DNA of 64,000 bases from Amycolatopsis bullii (GTDB taxonomy: Bacteria > Actinomycetota > Actinomycetes > Mycobacteriales > Pseudonocardiaceae). The notes under the pieces were generated by a model. That model was not told where the DNA came from, did no database searches, and saw only the letters and a list, made by a program, of their open reading frames with translations. The position numbers and the translations under genes were made by a program. How positions within the stretch are numbered: position 1 is the stretch's first letter; each line of letters opens with the position of its first letter. Below, piece after piece: positions 53,156-61,362 of this stretch. Location: assembly GCF_014654205.1 (NCBI RefSeq), contig NZ_BNAW01000041.1:20509-84508 (forward strand). The letters are read 5' to 3'.

Positions 53156-54292
53156 CTAGTAGCCGCGGTAGGCACCACCGTGGGCCATGGCCTTGATGCC
53201 GGGCACGTTGTCGAGGCTGCCGTACCGGTCGAACGAGTACCGGACCCCGGCGATGATGTTGTCGACCGGGTTGTAGATGTTGTCGTGCCCGGGGAGCTTG
53301 TGGGCGTTGAACGTGGAGTCGATGCACTGCATGAGCCCCTTGGACGGGTGCCCCGCGGCCGCATTCGAATCCCAGTTGTTGATGGCGTTGGGATTTCCGC
53401 CGGATTCGTGCTGGATAATGGCCCAAATCTTCGGGATATCGGCGTCCGTCACCGGAATCCCCGCAGCCTGGAGCGCCTTCATGGCCTCCTGAATCCATTG
53501 TTGCACATTGCCGGGAGGCGGCGAAGAAGGCGGCCCGCCACTCGGCCCGAGGCCGCCACCACCACCGCCTCCGCCACCCCCACCGCCGCCGCCTCCGCCG
53601 CCGTGGGAGGAGCCGTTGCTGTGGATGCCGCCCGTGCTCTTGGGGGCCGACGCCGAGCTGCTGGGCAGGGGGACCTGGTCGTAGCCGCCCTGGATCTGCT
53701 GGGACATCAGCTGCTGCGAGGCCTTGATCGCCGTGTCCGCCTGGGTTTGCAGGCCCGTCACGTCGCCGTCGAAACCGGCCGTGATGGTGTGGATGTCGGT
53801 CTTCGCGGTGGCCAGGATCTCCTCGGCGCTGGGGCTGGGCCCCGGCTTGCCTTCGTCGTGGGCCTTCTTCGCCGCGGCCAAGGCGTTGTTGATGTCGGTT
53901 TCGGCCTTGGCGTTGCGCTCGTTGACCGCCTTCTCCGCGGCCAGCTGCTTGTCCCCGACGTTCTTCTTGATCTGGTCGAGCGACTTCGCGAGGTCGTCGA
54001 GGTCCTTGGCGACGTCCTCGAGGTGGGTCTGCACCTTGGTGCCGGCGTCGCGGACCTGGCGGACGTACTTGAAGAACTCGTCGGCCGCGGGCCCGGCCCA
54101 CACCTGCGCGTCGAGTGCGTCGGTGGAGCTTTTCAGGGATGCGTTGTGGTCACCGGCGTTCTTGCCGGCCTCGCGGAACTGCGCGGCCGCCGCGGTGATT
54201 TTTCCCAGATCGACCTTTTCGACCTGGTCGACCTTCTTCATGAAGGCTTCCCAGTTGTCCGGCGTTCCGGCGCCGCCCCCGTTCAAACCCAC
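53156..54292 (-). CDS. WXG100-like protein fused to a lytic transglycosylase (SLT) domain
   Basis: 378 residues. Residues 30-200 are a long helical domain with W-A-G at 65-67 (VWAGPAADEFFKYVRQVRD), a WXG-type T7SS substrate module. A spacer leads to 17 consecutive glycines (231-247). From about 262 an SLT domain follows: catalytic Glu296 in AIIQHESGGNP, GLMQCIDSTFNAHKLPG and NIIAGVRYSFDRYG. It has no Sec signal peptide, so export through a type VII system is the likely route; the enzyme would open peptidoglycan outside the membrane. Last of the T7SS genes in this operon. GTG 54292. Confidence 0.85.
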   Translation of the reverse strand: MGLNGGGAGTPDNWEAFMKKVDQVEKVDLGKITAAAAQFREAGKNAGDHNASLKSSTDALDAQVWAGPAADEFFKYVRQVRDAGTKVQTHLEDVAKDLDDLAKSLDQIKKNVGDKQLAAEKAVNERNAKAETDINNALAAAKKAHDEGKPGPSPSAEEILATAKTDIHTITAGFDGDVTGLQTQADTAIKASQQLMSQQIQGGYDQVPLPSSSASAPKSTGGIHSNGSSHGGGGGGGGGGGGGGGGGLGPSGGPPSSPPPGNVQQWIQEAMKALQAAGIPVTDADIPKIWAIIQHESGGNPNAINNWDSNAAAGHPSKGLMQCIDSTFNAHKLPGHDNIYNPVDNIIAGVRYSFDRYGSLDNVPGIKAMAHGGAYRGY

Positions 54293-54308
54293 TTCGGTGC
54301 CCCCGAGC

Positions 54309-54620
54309 TCACTTGTCGACGTGCAGTTTCAGGTCGCTCGCGCCGACCTGGTCGGTTTCGGCGATCAGGCCGGCGGCCTTGCGCATGGCGAACCCCAGCG
54401 CCTCCATGTGCTTGCCCGCGGCGTCGAACTGGTTGTGCACGCCGTCCTTGAACTTGCCGACCGCGCTGTGCGCGTCGCCCGTTTCGTCCATGCCGCCGAA
54501 GGGGCTTTCCTTCTCGTGGTCCAGGCCGGTGACCTTCTGCTTGGACTTTTCGAACTCGTCCTTCAGCTTCTCCACCTGGCGGGCCGCGATGGCCATCGAC
54601 TCCGGGTCGTAGACAGGCAC
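54309..54620 (-). CDS. WXG100-like T7SS-associated small protein
   Basis: 103 residues, all-alpha: MAIAARQVEKLKDEFEKSKQ, AVGKFKDGVHNQFDAAGKHM and ALGFAMRKAAGLIAETDQVG suggest a helical hairpin. It lacks W-x-G, with FGG at the turn (SPFGGMDE). Such ESX-associated proteins pair with a neighbour, here most simply the WXG-SLT protein encoded 16 bases downstream. No YxxxD/E export signal at its C terminus, which argues it is the signal-less partner of a heterodimer. GTG start. Confidence 0.65.
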   Translation of the reverse strand: MPVYDPESMAIAARQVEKLKDEFEKSKQKVTGLDHEKESPFGGMDETGDAHSAVGKFKDGVHNQFDAAGKHMEALGFAMRKAAGLIAETDQVGASDLKLHVDK

Positions 54621-54753
54621 GGTTCGTCATCCCCTTCGGAAACTTGTCTCCGCCCGATCAGACGTCGCCGTGACCAGGACGGTTCCCGCGCTTACCTTAT
54701 GACTTCCCGAGGAGCGCGCGGGCGGTTCCCGGCCAACTTCCACCCGGCGGGGA

Positions 54754-55512
54754 TCAGGCCTCCGCCACCAGCTCGCGGATCCGGGTGGCCAGCAGGGCGT
54801 TGTCGGCCGGGGTGACGGTGGCCCACTCGCGGCCGTCGCCGTCGCGGCCCACCTGGAACAGGTAGCGGCCCGCGTCCGTGTCGAAGAACGCCACCACCCG
54901 GTTCGCGCGGTGCACCACGCCGTCGCGCGAGGTGCGTTCCGCGCCGAACTGGCCGCGGGCTTCCTGGCCCAGCAGCATGCCGGAGAGCTCCTGGGCCTGG
55001 AACAGCGGGATCCCGCGGTCCTCCAGCGCCGTGACCAGCGCCTTCGCGTCGCCTTTGGCCGCCGCGTCGGCGGATTTCACGACGTCGTAGGGGAGGCTGA
55101 CCGTCTGGCCGATGCCCGGGCCGAGGTCGCCGGCCACCGAGACCGCGGCCTCCGCCAGGCCGTCCTCGGTGGCCGGGATCAGCCAGACCTCGCCGTTGTC
55201 CACCACCGCCAGCACCGCCTGGCTGCGCAGGCTGACCGCGCGGCCGCGGATCTCGCGGTCCGCCCACACCCACACGTCGATCCCGAACTGGGGGCGCGCC
55301 AGCAGGTGCAGCAGGTCGGCCAGCTCGCCGGACACCCGCCGGTTGCGGGCCAGGCGCCGCTCGCTCAGCGACGCCCACGCCGACTCGACCAGTTCGAGCC
55401 GCTCGGAGCGGGTGGTTCCCTCGCTCGGCACGTCGAGCGCGACGTGCCGCCGGGGCAGTTCGAAGGACTCCCAGAGCACGTCGAACTCGAGGGCCGACAG
55501 GACGAGCGACAC
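54754..55512 (-). CDS. ESX secretion-associated protein, EspG family
   Basis: 252 residues. MSLVLSALEFDVLWESFELP is the EspG N-terminal hallmark; RRVSGELADLLHLLARPQFG and RSQAVLAVVDNGEVWLIPAT follow the family plan. EspG proteins bind cognate PPE proteins in the cytoplasm and keep them ready for the T7SS. It is encoded two bases after the PPE gene stop, which fits a chaperone-substrate pair. Confidence 0.88.
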   Translation of the reverse strand: MSLVLSALEFDVLWESFELPRRHVALDVPSEGTTRSERLELVESAWASLSERRLARNRRVSGELADLLHLLARPQFGIDVWVWADREIRGRAVSLRSQAVLAVVDNGEVWLIPATEDGLAEAAVSVAGDLGPGIGQTVSLPYDVVKSADAAAKGDAKALVTALEDRGIPLFQAQELSGMLLGQEARGQFGAERTSRDGVVHRANRVVAFFDTDAGRYLFQVGRDGDGREWATVTPADNALLATRIRELVAEA

Positions 55513-55514
55513 GG

Positions 55515-57107
55515 TCAGCGCACATCCCTGCCGTGGTCGCCGAGCACGTCGGGGGAGACCATCCGCTGGTCGGCGAACAGGTCCTGGTCGTCGACGCCGT
55601 AGCGGCGGACGTGCTCGGCGTCCTCCTCCTGCGGGGCCGCTTCGGACAGGAACTTCGTCTCGCCGGGCTGCTGCTTCGGGCTGATCTGCTCCGACTTCCG
55701 CAGCGCGACGGCTTCCTCCTCGGGCAGCTCGCCGACCGGCAACGGCCGCACCGGGCCCTTGGGCTGGCTCTTCTCGCGCCGCTGACGCTCCTTGTCGCCG
55801 CTCAGCGCGCCGCCGGCCACGCCCGCGCCGACCGCCGCCGCGCCGGCGCCGATGTCCCCGGGGGTCGCGCCGGGCTTGGCGACGAAGCCGCGTTCGCCGG
55901 TGTACTGGCCCGGCTGGAGCGGGGCCTGCGGCATCGCGCCGACCGTGCGGCCCTTGGCCAGCAGGCCGTCCGGGCCGCGGCCGGCGGAGCTGTCGATGCC
56001 GGTCGAGCCACCGGGGGTCCCGCCGCCCCCGCCGCCGAGCGACTTGATCGGTGCCGTCGGCGGGGCCGAGCCGGGCGGCAGCGCGCCGGGCGCACCCGGC
56101 GGGCAGAACGGTTCGCCCTGGCTCCCGGTCCCCGGGCCCGGGGTGAAGCGGCCGGACGGGTCACCGGAGGAGGTGCCGCGGCCCGGAGTCTGGACCCAGC
56201 CGGGGCCGGGCTGGGCCACCGGCGGCTTCGTGCCCGACGGCGTCGTCGACGAGCTCGGCGTCGTGTGCTGGGCGGCCGCGGCGCCGGCGGTGCCGACCGC
56301 GCCGGTCTGGCGGGCCGGCTGCTGTGCGGCCGGGGCGGGCGGTTGCTGCGCGGCGACGCCGTAGAGCGGGGTCGGCGGATCGGCGTGCACGGTGTGGGAC
56401 ACCGGCTGGACCACGGGCGGGTCGACGTGCACCGACCGGACCTTGTCCGAGGCGGGCTTCACGCCGCCGTCCGGGGTCACCGCGACCGCGGCGCCGGCGA
56501 CGTCCAGCACCCCCGGCGCGATGCCCGGGGCGGCCAGCTTCAGCGATTCCGGGTCGGACAGCGACTGCGTCGAGAGCAGGTTCGTGCCGCTTTGCTGCGC
56601 GTACTCGTTCAGCGCCTGCTGTGCCTGGGCCTTGGCGTCGTTCGCGGCCTCGACCTGCCGGGCGTGGTCGGTCTCGAAGCCGATGAGGCTCATCAGCAGG
56701 CCGTCGGTGAGGGTGAAGCCGCCCGCGCCCTTCCGGACCGTCTCGGCGTCCGGCAGCTTGTACTTGGTCCGGTTGAAGGCCTCGCCCTGCTCGAACACCA
56801 TTTCCGCGGCGTGCGCGACCTTCGTCGTGGCGTCCTGGGAGAAGCCGGCCTGCTCGGTGAACACCTGGCTCGCCGCGCCCCCGGCCTGGCTCTGCCACTC
56901 GACGCCGAGCTTCAGCAGCTGCGCGCGCAGCGTCTGGTCGGTGTGCGCGAGGGCGGTCGCGACGGCCTTCAGCGCGTCGACGGCGGTGCCGATGCTGCCG
57001 GTGCCGTCGCCGTTGATCATCCGGGTGATCTGGTCGGCGATCGCGGTGTTGGTCCAGCCGTCGAACCGGTGGTTCTGGATCCCGGCCGCGAGCTCGGAGA
57101 ATTCCAC
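55515..57107 (-). CDS. PPE-domain protein with long Pro/Gly-rich tail
   Basis: 530 residues. N-terminal 180 residues form a PPE/WXG-type helical bundle: WQS at 71-73 and the T7SS export motif YxxxD in NRTKYKLPD (Tyr116 to Asp120). The rest is low complexity (Pro, Gly, Ala, Gln), with PAPAAQQPARQTG and GALPPGSAPPTAP, ending in an acidic region SEAAPQEEDAEHVRRYGVDD. This is the likely main secreted substrate of the module. GTG start; the EspG gene follows immediately. Confidence 0.85.
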   Translation of the reverse strand: MEFSELAAGIQNHRFDGWTNTAIADQITRMINGDGTGSIGTAVDALKAVATALAHTDQTLRAQLLKLGVEWQSQAGGAASQVFTEQAGFSQDATTKVAHAAEMVFEQGEAFNRTKYKLPDAETVRKGAGGFTLTDGLLMSLIGFETDHARQVEAANDAKAQAQQALNEYAQQSGTNLLSTQSLSDPESLKLAAPGIAPGVLDVAGAAVAVTPDGGVKPASDKVRSVHVDPPVVQPVSHTVHADPPTPLYGVAAQQPPAPAAQQPARQTGAVGTAGAAAAQHTTPSSSTTPSGTKPPVAQPGPGWVQTPGRGTSSGDPSGRFTPGPGTGSQGEPFCPPGAPGALPPGSAPPTAPIKSLGGGGGGTPGGSTGIDSSAGRGPDGLLAKGRTVGAMPQAPLQPGQYTGERGFVAKPGATPGDIGAGAAAVGAGVAGGALSGDKERQRREKSQPKGPVRPLPVGELPEEEAVALRKSEQISPKQQPGETKFLSEAAPQEEDAEHVRRYGVDDQDLFADQRMVSPDVLGDHGRDVR

Positions 57108-57116
57108 GCGCCCTCC

Positions 57117-57725
57117 CTAGTTGCGTGCTTTCAGTGACTGCAGCGCGATGTCGGCGGCGTGCGCCGACATCTCGCACAGCTGCGGCTGCGTGAGCTTGCC
57201 GCGGGTGATGGCGAAGGTCTGGACGGCCAGCGTCTGGCCCTTCGCGACGCCGACGAGCGTCTCGCAGTCGGCGGGGTCGCCGGCCGCGCGGTAGTTCGTC
57301 AGCGCCGGGTAGCCACCGATGGTCTTGGGCTCGGTGGTCATGCTGTTCTTCTTGCGGCTTCCGGTGATCCACTGGTCGAGGTCCGCCGACACGGCCCGTA
57401 CGTGGTAGGAGTGCACCGGCTCGGCGCCGTCGGCGTCGAACACGCAGGTCCGGCCGTCCTCCTCCGGCGCCTTGCGGGGGACACTGGTGATCTTCAGCGC
57501 GTCGAGCTGCACCTGCGGGAAGATCTCGCAGAGGTTGACGCCCTGCAGCGACAGGTCGGACGGCCGCTGCGGCAGCTGGGCGGCCTTGGCGCTCTGCGAC
57601 GCGGCCGTGGCGGCCGTTTCGACCGGGTACGGCGTGCCTTCGGTGCCCGCGGAGCAGCCGGCGAGCGCCGCCGTCGCGAGCACGCCCCCGGCGATCCGGT
57701 TACGCACCGTGCTTGCCGCGGTCAC
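57117..57725 (-). CDS. DUF3558 lipoprotein
   Basis: 202 residues. Lipoprotein signal with lipobox LAGC (GGVLATAALAGC). The mature part has PSDLSLQGVNLCEIFPQVQL and GRTCVFDADGAEPVHSYHVR, PADCETLVGVAKGQTLAV and QLCEMSAHAADIALQSLK, matching the actinobacterial DUF3558 family with conserved Cys pairs. Often found beside T7SS genes. Anchored outside the membrane, it could help assemble or protect substrates. Overlaps the upstream gene by 26 bases. Confidence 0.85.
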   Translation of the reverse strand: MTAASTVRNRIAGGVLATAALAGCSAGTEGTPYPVETAATAASQSAKAAQLPQRPSDLSLQGVNLCEIFPQVQLDALKITSVPRKAPEEDGRTCVFDADGAEPVHSYHVRAVSADLDQWITGSRKKNSMTTEPKTIGGYPALTNYRAAGDPADCETLVGVAKGQTLAVQTFAITRGKLTQPQLCEMSAHAADIALQSLKARN

Positions 57726-58080
57726 CGAACACCGCCGCCTTCTCCTCTTCGCTGAGCTTGTAGTCCTTCGCGGCTTCGCGCAGCTGCGAGACCAGGCGCT
57801 TGAGGCCGGCGACGTACTCGCGGACCTGCCCGGCGTAGGAGCGGTCGCCGTCGGCGATCAGGGTGTTCCACGCCTGGACCGACTGCGTGCTGATCACGTC
57901 GGCCGACGGCGCGTCGATCCGCAGCTGGCCGAGCCGGGTCAGCAGCTGGTCTTCGAGGGCGTTGGCCTGCTCTTCGACGATCCGGGCGACGTCGAGGAGC
58001 TTGTCCGGGTGGACCAGGACGTCCGCGGCCGCCGGCGCCACCGGGACGGCTGAGCTGAGGTCATACGAGGGTCCTGACAT
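57700..58080 (-). CDS. Small T7SS substrate-like protein with YxxxE export signal
   Basis: 126 residues, all-alpha hairpin. The turn region has a WxG-like WNT at 71-73, and the C terminus carries KDYKLSEEEK, where Tyr107 and Glu111 form the YxxxD/E secretion motif. It begins MSGPSYDLSSAVPVAPAAAD. First gene of the module, and probably the secreted partner of an EspG/PPE or WXG protein. ATG 58080 preferred; an ATG at 58098 is also in frame. Confidence 0.75.
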   Translation of the reverse strand: MSGPSYDLSSAVPVAPAAADVLVHPDKLLDVARIVEEQANALEDQLLTRLGQLRIDAPSADVISTQSVQAWNTLIADGDRSYAGQVREYVAGLKRLVSQLREAAKDYKLSEEEKAAVFGDRGKHGA

Positions 58081-58203
58081 GCTCTCCCCTGACGTCATAC
58101 GGACAGTGACCGGCCGGCTCCCGTCGAGGCTACCAACGCGAATGTGACAGCAGCCTGAGTTTGGACGAAGAGCACGCCCGGCCGGTTCCCCCGATCCGTG
58201 GAA

Positions 58204-59478
58204 TCAGGCGCGCTGTTTGGCGGCCGGGGCGGCGACCTCGCCGTTCGCCGCCTTCAGCGCGATGTCCGTGCGGTGGTGCGAGCCCGCGAGGTGGACCTTT
58301 TCGACGATCTCGTACGCGTGCTTGCGCGCCGACTTGAGCGTCTTGCCGGTGCCGACCACCGAGAGCACGCGACCGCCGGAGGAGACGACGGCGCCGTCGT
58401 CCCGGCGGCGGGTGCCGGCGTGCAGGACGCCTTCGAGTTCGGCGCCGGTGATGACGTCACCGGTGCGCGGCTTGCCCGGGTAGCCGTCGGCGGCGATCAC
58501 GACGGTGACCGCGGCGCCGCCCGACCACTCCAGCGGCGGGTGCTCGGCGAGCTTGCCGGTGGCGGTGGCGTGCATGAGCCCGGCGATCGGGGTGCGCAGC
58601 AGGGCCAGCACGACCTGCGTCTCCGGGTCGCCGAAGCGGCAGTTGAACTCGATGACCTGCGGGCCGTCGGAGGTCAGCGCGAGGCCGGCGTAGAGCAGGC
58701 CGGAGAACGGCGCGCCGCGGTTGACCAGCTCGTCGGCGACCGGCTGGACGACGGTCTCGACCAGCTCGTCGACCAGGTTCCCGGGCGCCCAGGGCAGCGG
58801 CGCGTAGGCACCCATGCCGCCGGTGTTCGGGCCGGCGTCGTCGTCGCCGACGCGCTTGAAGTCCTGCGCGGGCAGCAGCGGGACGACGGTGTTGCCGTCG
58901 ACGAAGCAGAAGAGGGAGGCTTCCGGTCCGTCCAAATAGGACTCGAGGAGGACCGGGTGCCCGCCGTCGAGCAGCATGATGGCGTGCTTGCGCGCGACGT
59001 CGATGTCCGGCGTGACGACGACGCCCTTGCCGGCGGCCAGCCCGTCGTCCTTGACGACCCAGGTGGGGCCGAAGCGGGCGAGCGCGGCGTCGAGGCGGGC
59101 CGGGTTGTCGACGACCTCGCTGCGAGCGGTCGGCACGTTCGCGGCGGCCATGACGTCCTTCGCGAAGGCCTTCGAACCTTCGATCCGCGCGGCGGCGGCG
59201 GAGGGGCCGAAGCAGGCGATGCCGGCCTTCCGCACCGCGTCGGCAACGCCGGCGACGAGCGGTACCTCGGGCCCGACGACGACGAGGTCGGCCTGCCAGC
59301 TCTTCGCGAGCCCGGCGACCGCTTCGGGATCGGCGGCGTCGACGCCGAGCTGTTCGGCGACGGAGGCCGTCCCGGCGTTGCCGGGCGCGCAGGCCAGGGC
59401 CGTGACAGCGGGATCGCCGGACGCAGCCAGGACGAGGGCATGCTCCCGGGCGCCGGAGCCGATTACCAATACGCGCAC
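58204..59478 (-). CDS. purD: Phosphoribosylamine-glycine ligase (GAR synthetase)
   Basis: 424 residues, an ATP-grasp enzyme joining phosphoribosylamine with glycine in step 2 of purine synthesis. MRVLVIGSGAREHALVLAAS, WVVKDDGLAAGKGVVVTPDI (ATP-grasp), GDDDAGPNTGGMGAYAPLPW and EFNCRFGDPETQVVLALL are all hallmark. GTG at 59478. It stands alone, next to the T7SS module. Confidence 0.95.
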   Translation of the reverse strand: MRVLVIGSGAREHALVLAASGDPAVTALACAPGNAGTASVAEQLGVDAADPEAVAGLAKSWQADLVVVGPEVPLVAGVADAVRKAGIACFGPSAAAARIEGSKAFAKDVMAAANVPTARSEVVDNPARLDAALARFGPTWVVKDDGLAAGKGVVVTPDIDVARKHAIMLLDGGHPVLLESYLDGPEASLFCFVDGNTVVPLLPAQDFKRVGDDDAGPNTGGMGAYAPLPWAPGNLVDELVETVVQPVADELVNRGAPFSGLLYAGLALTSDGPQVIEFNCRFGDPETQVVLALLRTPIAGLMHATATGKLAEHPPLEWSGGAAVTVVIAADGYPGKPRTGDVITGAELEGVLHAGTRRRDDGAVVSSGGRVLSVVGTGKTLKSARKHAYEIVEKVHLAGSHHRTDIALKAANGEVAAPAAKQRA

Positions 59479-60185
59479 GCCGCACAGCGTATCCGGCCGG
59501 GTTCGCGGAGGACATCGCGCCGTCGCCGGGGCAGGTCCGGGTGGCCGCTGCCCACGGGACAGGCGGCGGGTGGACGGTGGTCCCGGGTGGCTCGGCTGGG
59601 TTCCATGGAGCCGGTGAACGCGCCTTGTTCTTGCGGGGTGTGCCGCGATCCACAAGTCACCGGGGGTGTGGACAGGTCGACCTGCGGTGCCGGTGGAGCG
59701 CAGGTTTTGTCCGCCGCCGCCGATACGCTGGAAGCGGGGGCAGCCCCCAGGGAGGGCGGGCCGTTTTTGAGCCAGTCGCGGCGTGTTCCCAGGTGCCCCA
59801 CCGGCCCGAACGGGACGCTGACGCCCAAACCCGCACCCCACCCAGACCTCCCCACCACCCGGCCAAAGCGAACACCACCCACCTCAGCCACACCTTCAGA
59901 CCGAGCCCGACCAGCAGACCCCTGCGTCCACCACTCAACAGCGACCGACTCCGCCGAAACCTGCCCAGAAGGGCGGACCGCGCCGACCGGAATTCCGGCG
60001 ACCGCCATCCACCGCTCAGCTCGACCCACCGCCGAGACCCGGTCCTGCCGCGGCCGCAAACCGGGCGAACAGGAGTCCATGCGCCGTTTACCGCGTCGAC
60101 CGCCCAGGTACGTACTTCGGATGCTTGCGACACCGAGGGTGGCGCGAGTAGTCAGGGCACACCCTGTGTGAAAAGAGGTCACCAG
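59479..60185. other. 707-base intergenic region between purD and the GDPD gene
   Basis: No supportable gene; the open frames crossing it have random-looking, Pro/Arg-rich translations. It carries a degenerate RecA-NDp-like element (59665-59755). At 59810-60010 the plus strand is C/A-rich and G-poor (runs such as CCACCACCCGG). A promoter for the GDPD gene should lie between about 60100 and 60170, but I could not fix one. Confidence 0.5.
59665..59755 (+). repeat. Degenerate RecA-NDp-like element
   Basis: GGTGTGGACAGGTCGACC corresponds to the TGTGGACAACTC box, followed by the core TTGTCCGCC (59707-59715)-N8-TACGCT (59724-59729) and GCGGGGGCAGCCCCC, a palindrome like that ending the 20.5 kb units. 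The core differs at two positions of the nine-base -35 motif from TTGTCRGTG, so activity is doubtful; the arrangement is what ties it to the family. Confidence 0.45.
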
Positions 60186-61322
60186 ATGAAGCGCAAACGT
60201 GTCGGCTTGCTCGCACTCGCCGGGCTGGCGCTGCTGAGCGTCACCGGCGTTGCGGCCGGGTCCGCAAGTGCCGCCGAAAGCGGGTCCGCCGATGCGGCCG
60301 CGCGCGGGCGGGGCCACGATGTCCCCGTGATCATCGGACACCGCGGCGCGCCCGGGTACCGGCCGGAGCACACCCTCGCCTCCTACGAGCTCGCCTACCG
60401 GATGGGCGTCGACTGGGTGGACGTCGACCTCGTGCCCACCAAGGACGGCCAGCTCGTCGCCCGGCACGAACCCGAGATCGGCGGCACCACCGACGTCGCG
60501 AAGCACCCGGAGTTCGCGGGCCGGAAGAAGACCGTCGTGCTCGACGGGGTCACCACCACCGGGTGGTTCACCCAGGACTTCACGCTGGCCGAGCTGAAGA
60601 CGCTGCGCGCGGTCGAGCGGATCCCGCAGAACCGGCCGCACAACACGCTGTACAACGGGCGCTACCAGATTGCCTCTTACCAGGAGGTCCTCGACCTGAC
60701 CAAGCGCCTCGGCCGCGAGCTGCACCGGACGCTGGGGACCTACCCCGAGGTCAAGCACTCGACGTTCTTCCAGTCCATCGGCAACCCGACCGAGCCGAAG
60801 CTGGTGGCGATCCTCAAGCGCAACGGCCTCGACCGGCCGGACGCGCCCGCGATCATCCAGTCGTTCGAGGTGTCGAACCTGATCGCGCTGCACAAGCAGG
60901 TCCGGACGCCGCTGCTGCAGCTGACCTCGGCGACCGGCGCCCCGGCGGACTTCGTCGCGAACGGCGACAAGCGGACGTACGCCGACCTCGTGACGCCGCA
61001 GGGGCTGCGTGAGGTCGCGAAGTACGCGAAGTACCTGGGGCCGGATAAGGCGCAGATCATCCCGCGCGACAAGAACGACAACCTCGGTACGCCGACCGCG
61101 CTCGTCGCGGACGCGCACAAGGCGGGCCTGAAGGTGCAGCCGTACACCTTCCGGAACGAGAACCCGTTCCTGCCCGCGAACCTGCGCTCGTCGGCCGAGC
61201 CGGACGCCTACGGTGACGTCTTCACCGAGGAGGCCGCGTTCTTCAAGGCCGGCGTCGACGGCTTCTTCGCTGACCAGCCGGACACCGCGCTGGAATCGCT
61301 GCACGCCTTCCTGGGCCGGTAA
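60186..61322 (+). CDS. Secreted glycerophosphodiester phosphodiesterase
   Basis: 378 residues. Signal peptide MKRKRVGLLALAGLALLSVT...ASA, then GDPD barrel: IIGHRGAPGYRPEHTLASYE (active-site His-Arg and Glu), DWVDVDLVPTKDGQLVARHE (Ca ligand Glu/Asp pair and second His), IIQSFEVSN and KAGVDGFFADQPD. It hydrolyses glycerophosphodiesters to glycerol 3-phosphate and an alcohol outside the cell, for phosphate or glycerol supply. ATG at 60186 (GAGGTCACCAGATG upstream). Followed by a serine hydrolase gene on the same strand. Confidence 0.88.
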   Translation: MKRKRVGLLALAGLALLSVTGVAAGSASAAESGSADAAARGRGHDVPVIIGHRGAPGYRPEHTLASYELAYRMGVDWVDVDLVPTKDGQLVARHEPEIGGTTDVAKHPEFAGRKKTVVLDGVTTTGWFTQDFTLAELKTLRAVERIPQNRPHNTLYNGRYQIASYQEVLDLTKRLGRELHRTLGTYPEVKHSTFFQSIGNPTEPKLVAILKRNGLDRPDAPAIIQSFEVSNLIALHKQVRTPLLQLTSATGAPADFVANGDKRTYADLVTPQGLREVAKYAKYLGPDKAQIIPRDKNDNLGTPTALVADAHKAGLKVQPYTFRNENPFLPANLRSSAEPDAYGDVFTEEAAFFKAGVDGFFADQPDTALESLHAFLGR

Positions 61323-61362
61323 TCGCTTTGCCGTGAAGGGCGCTTCCGTGGACGCTGGGGCC

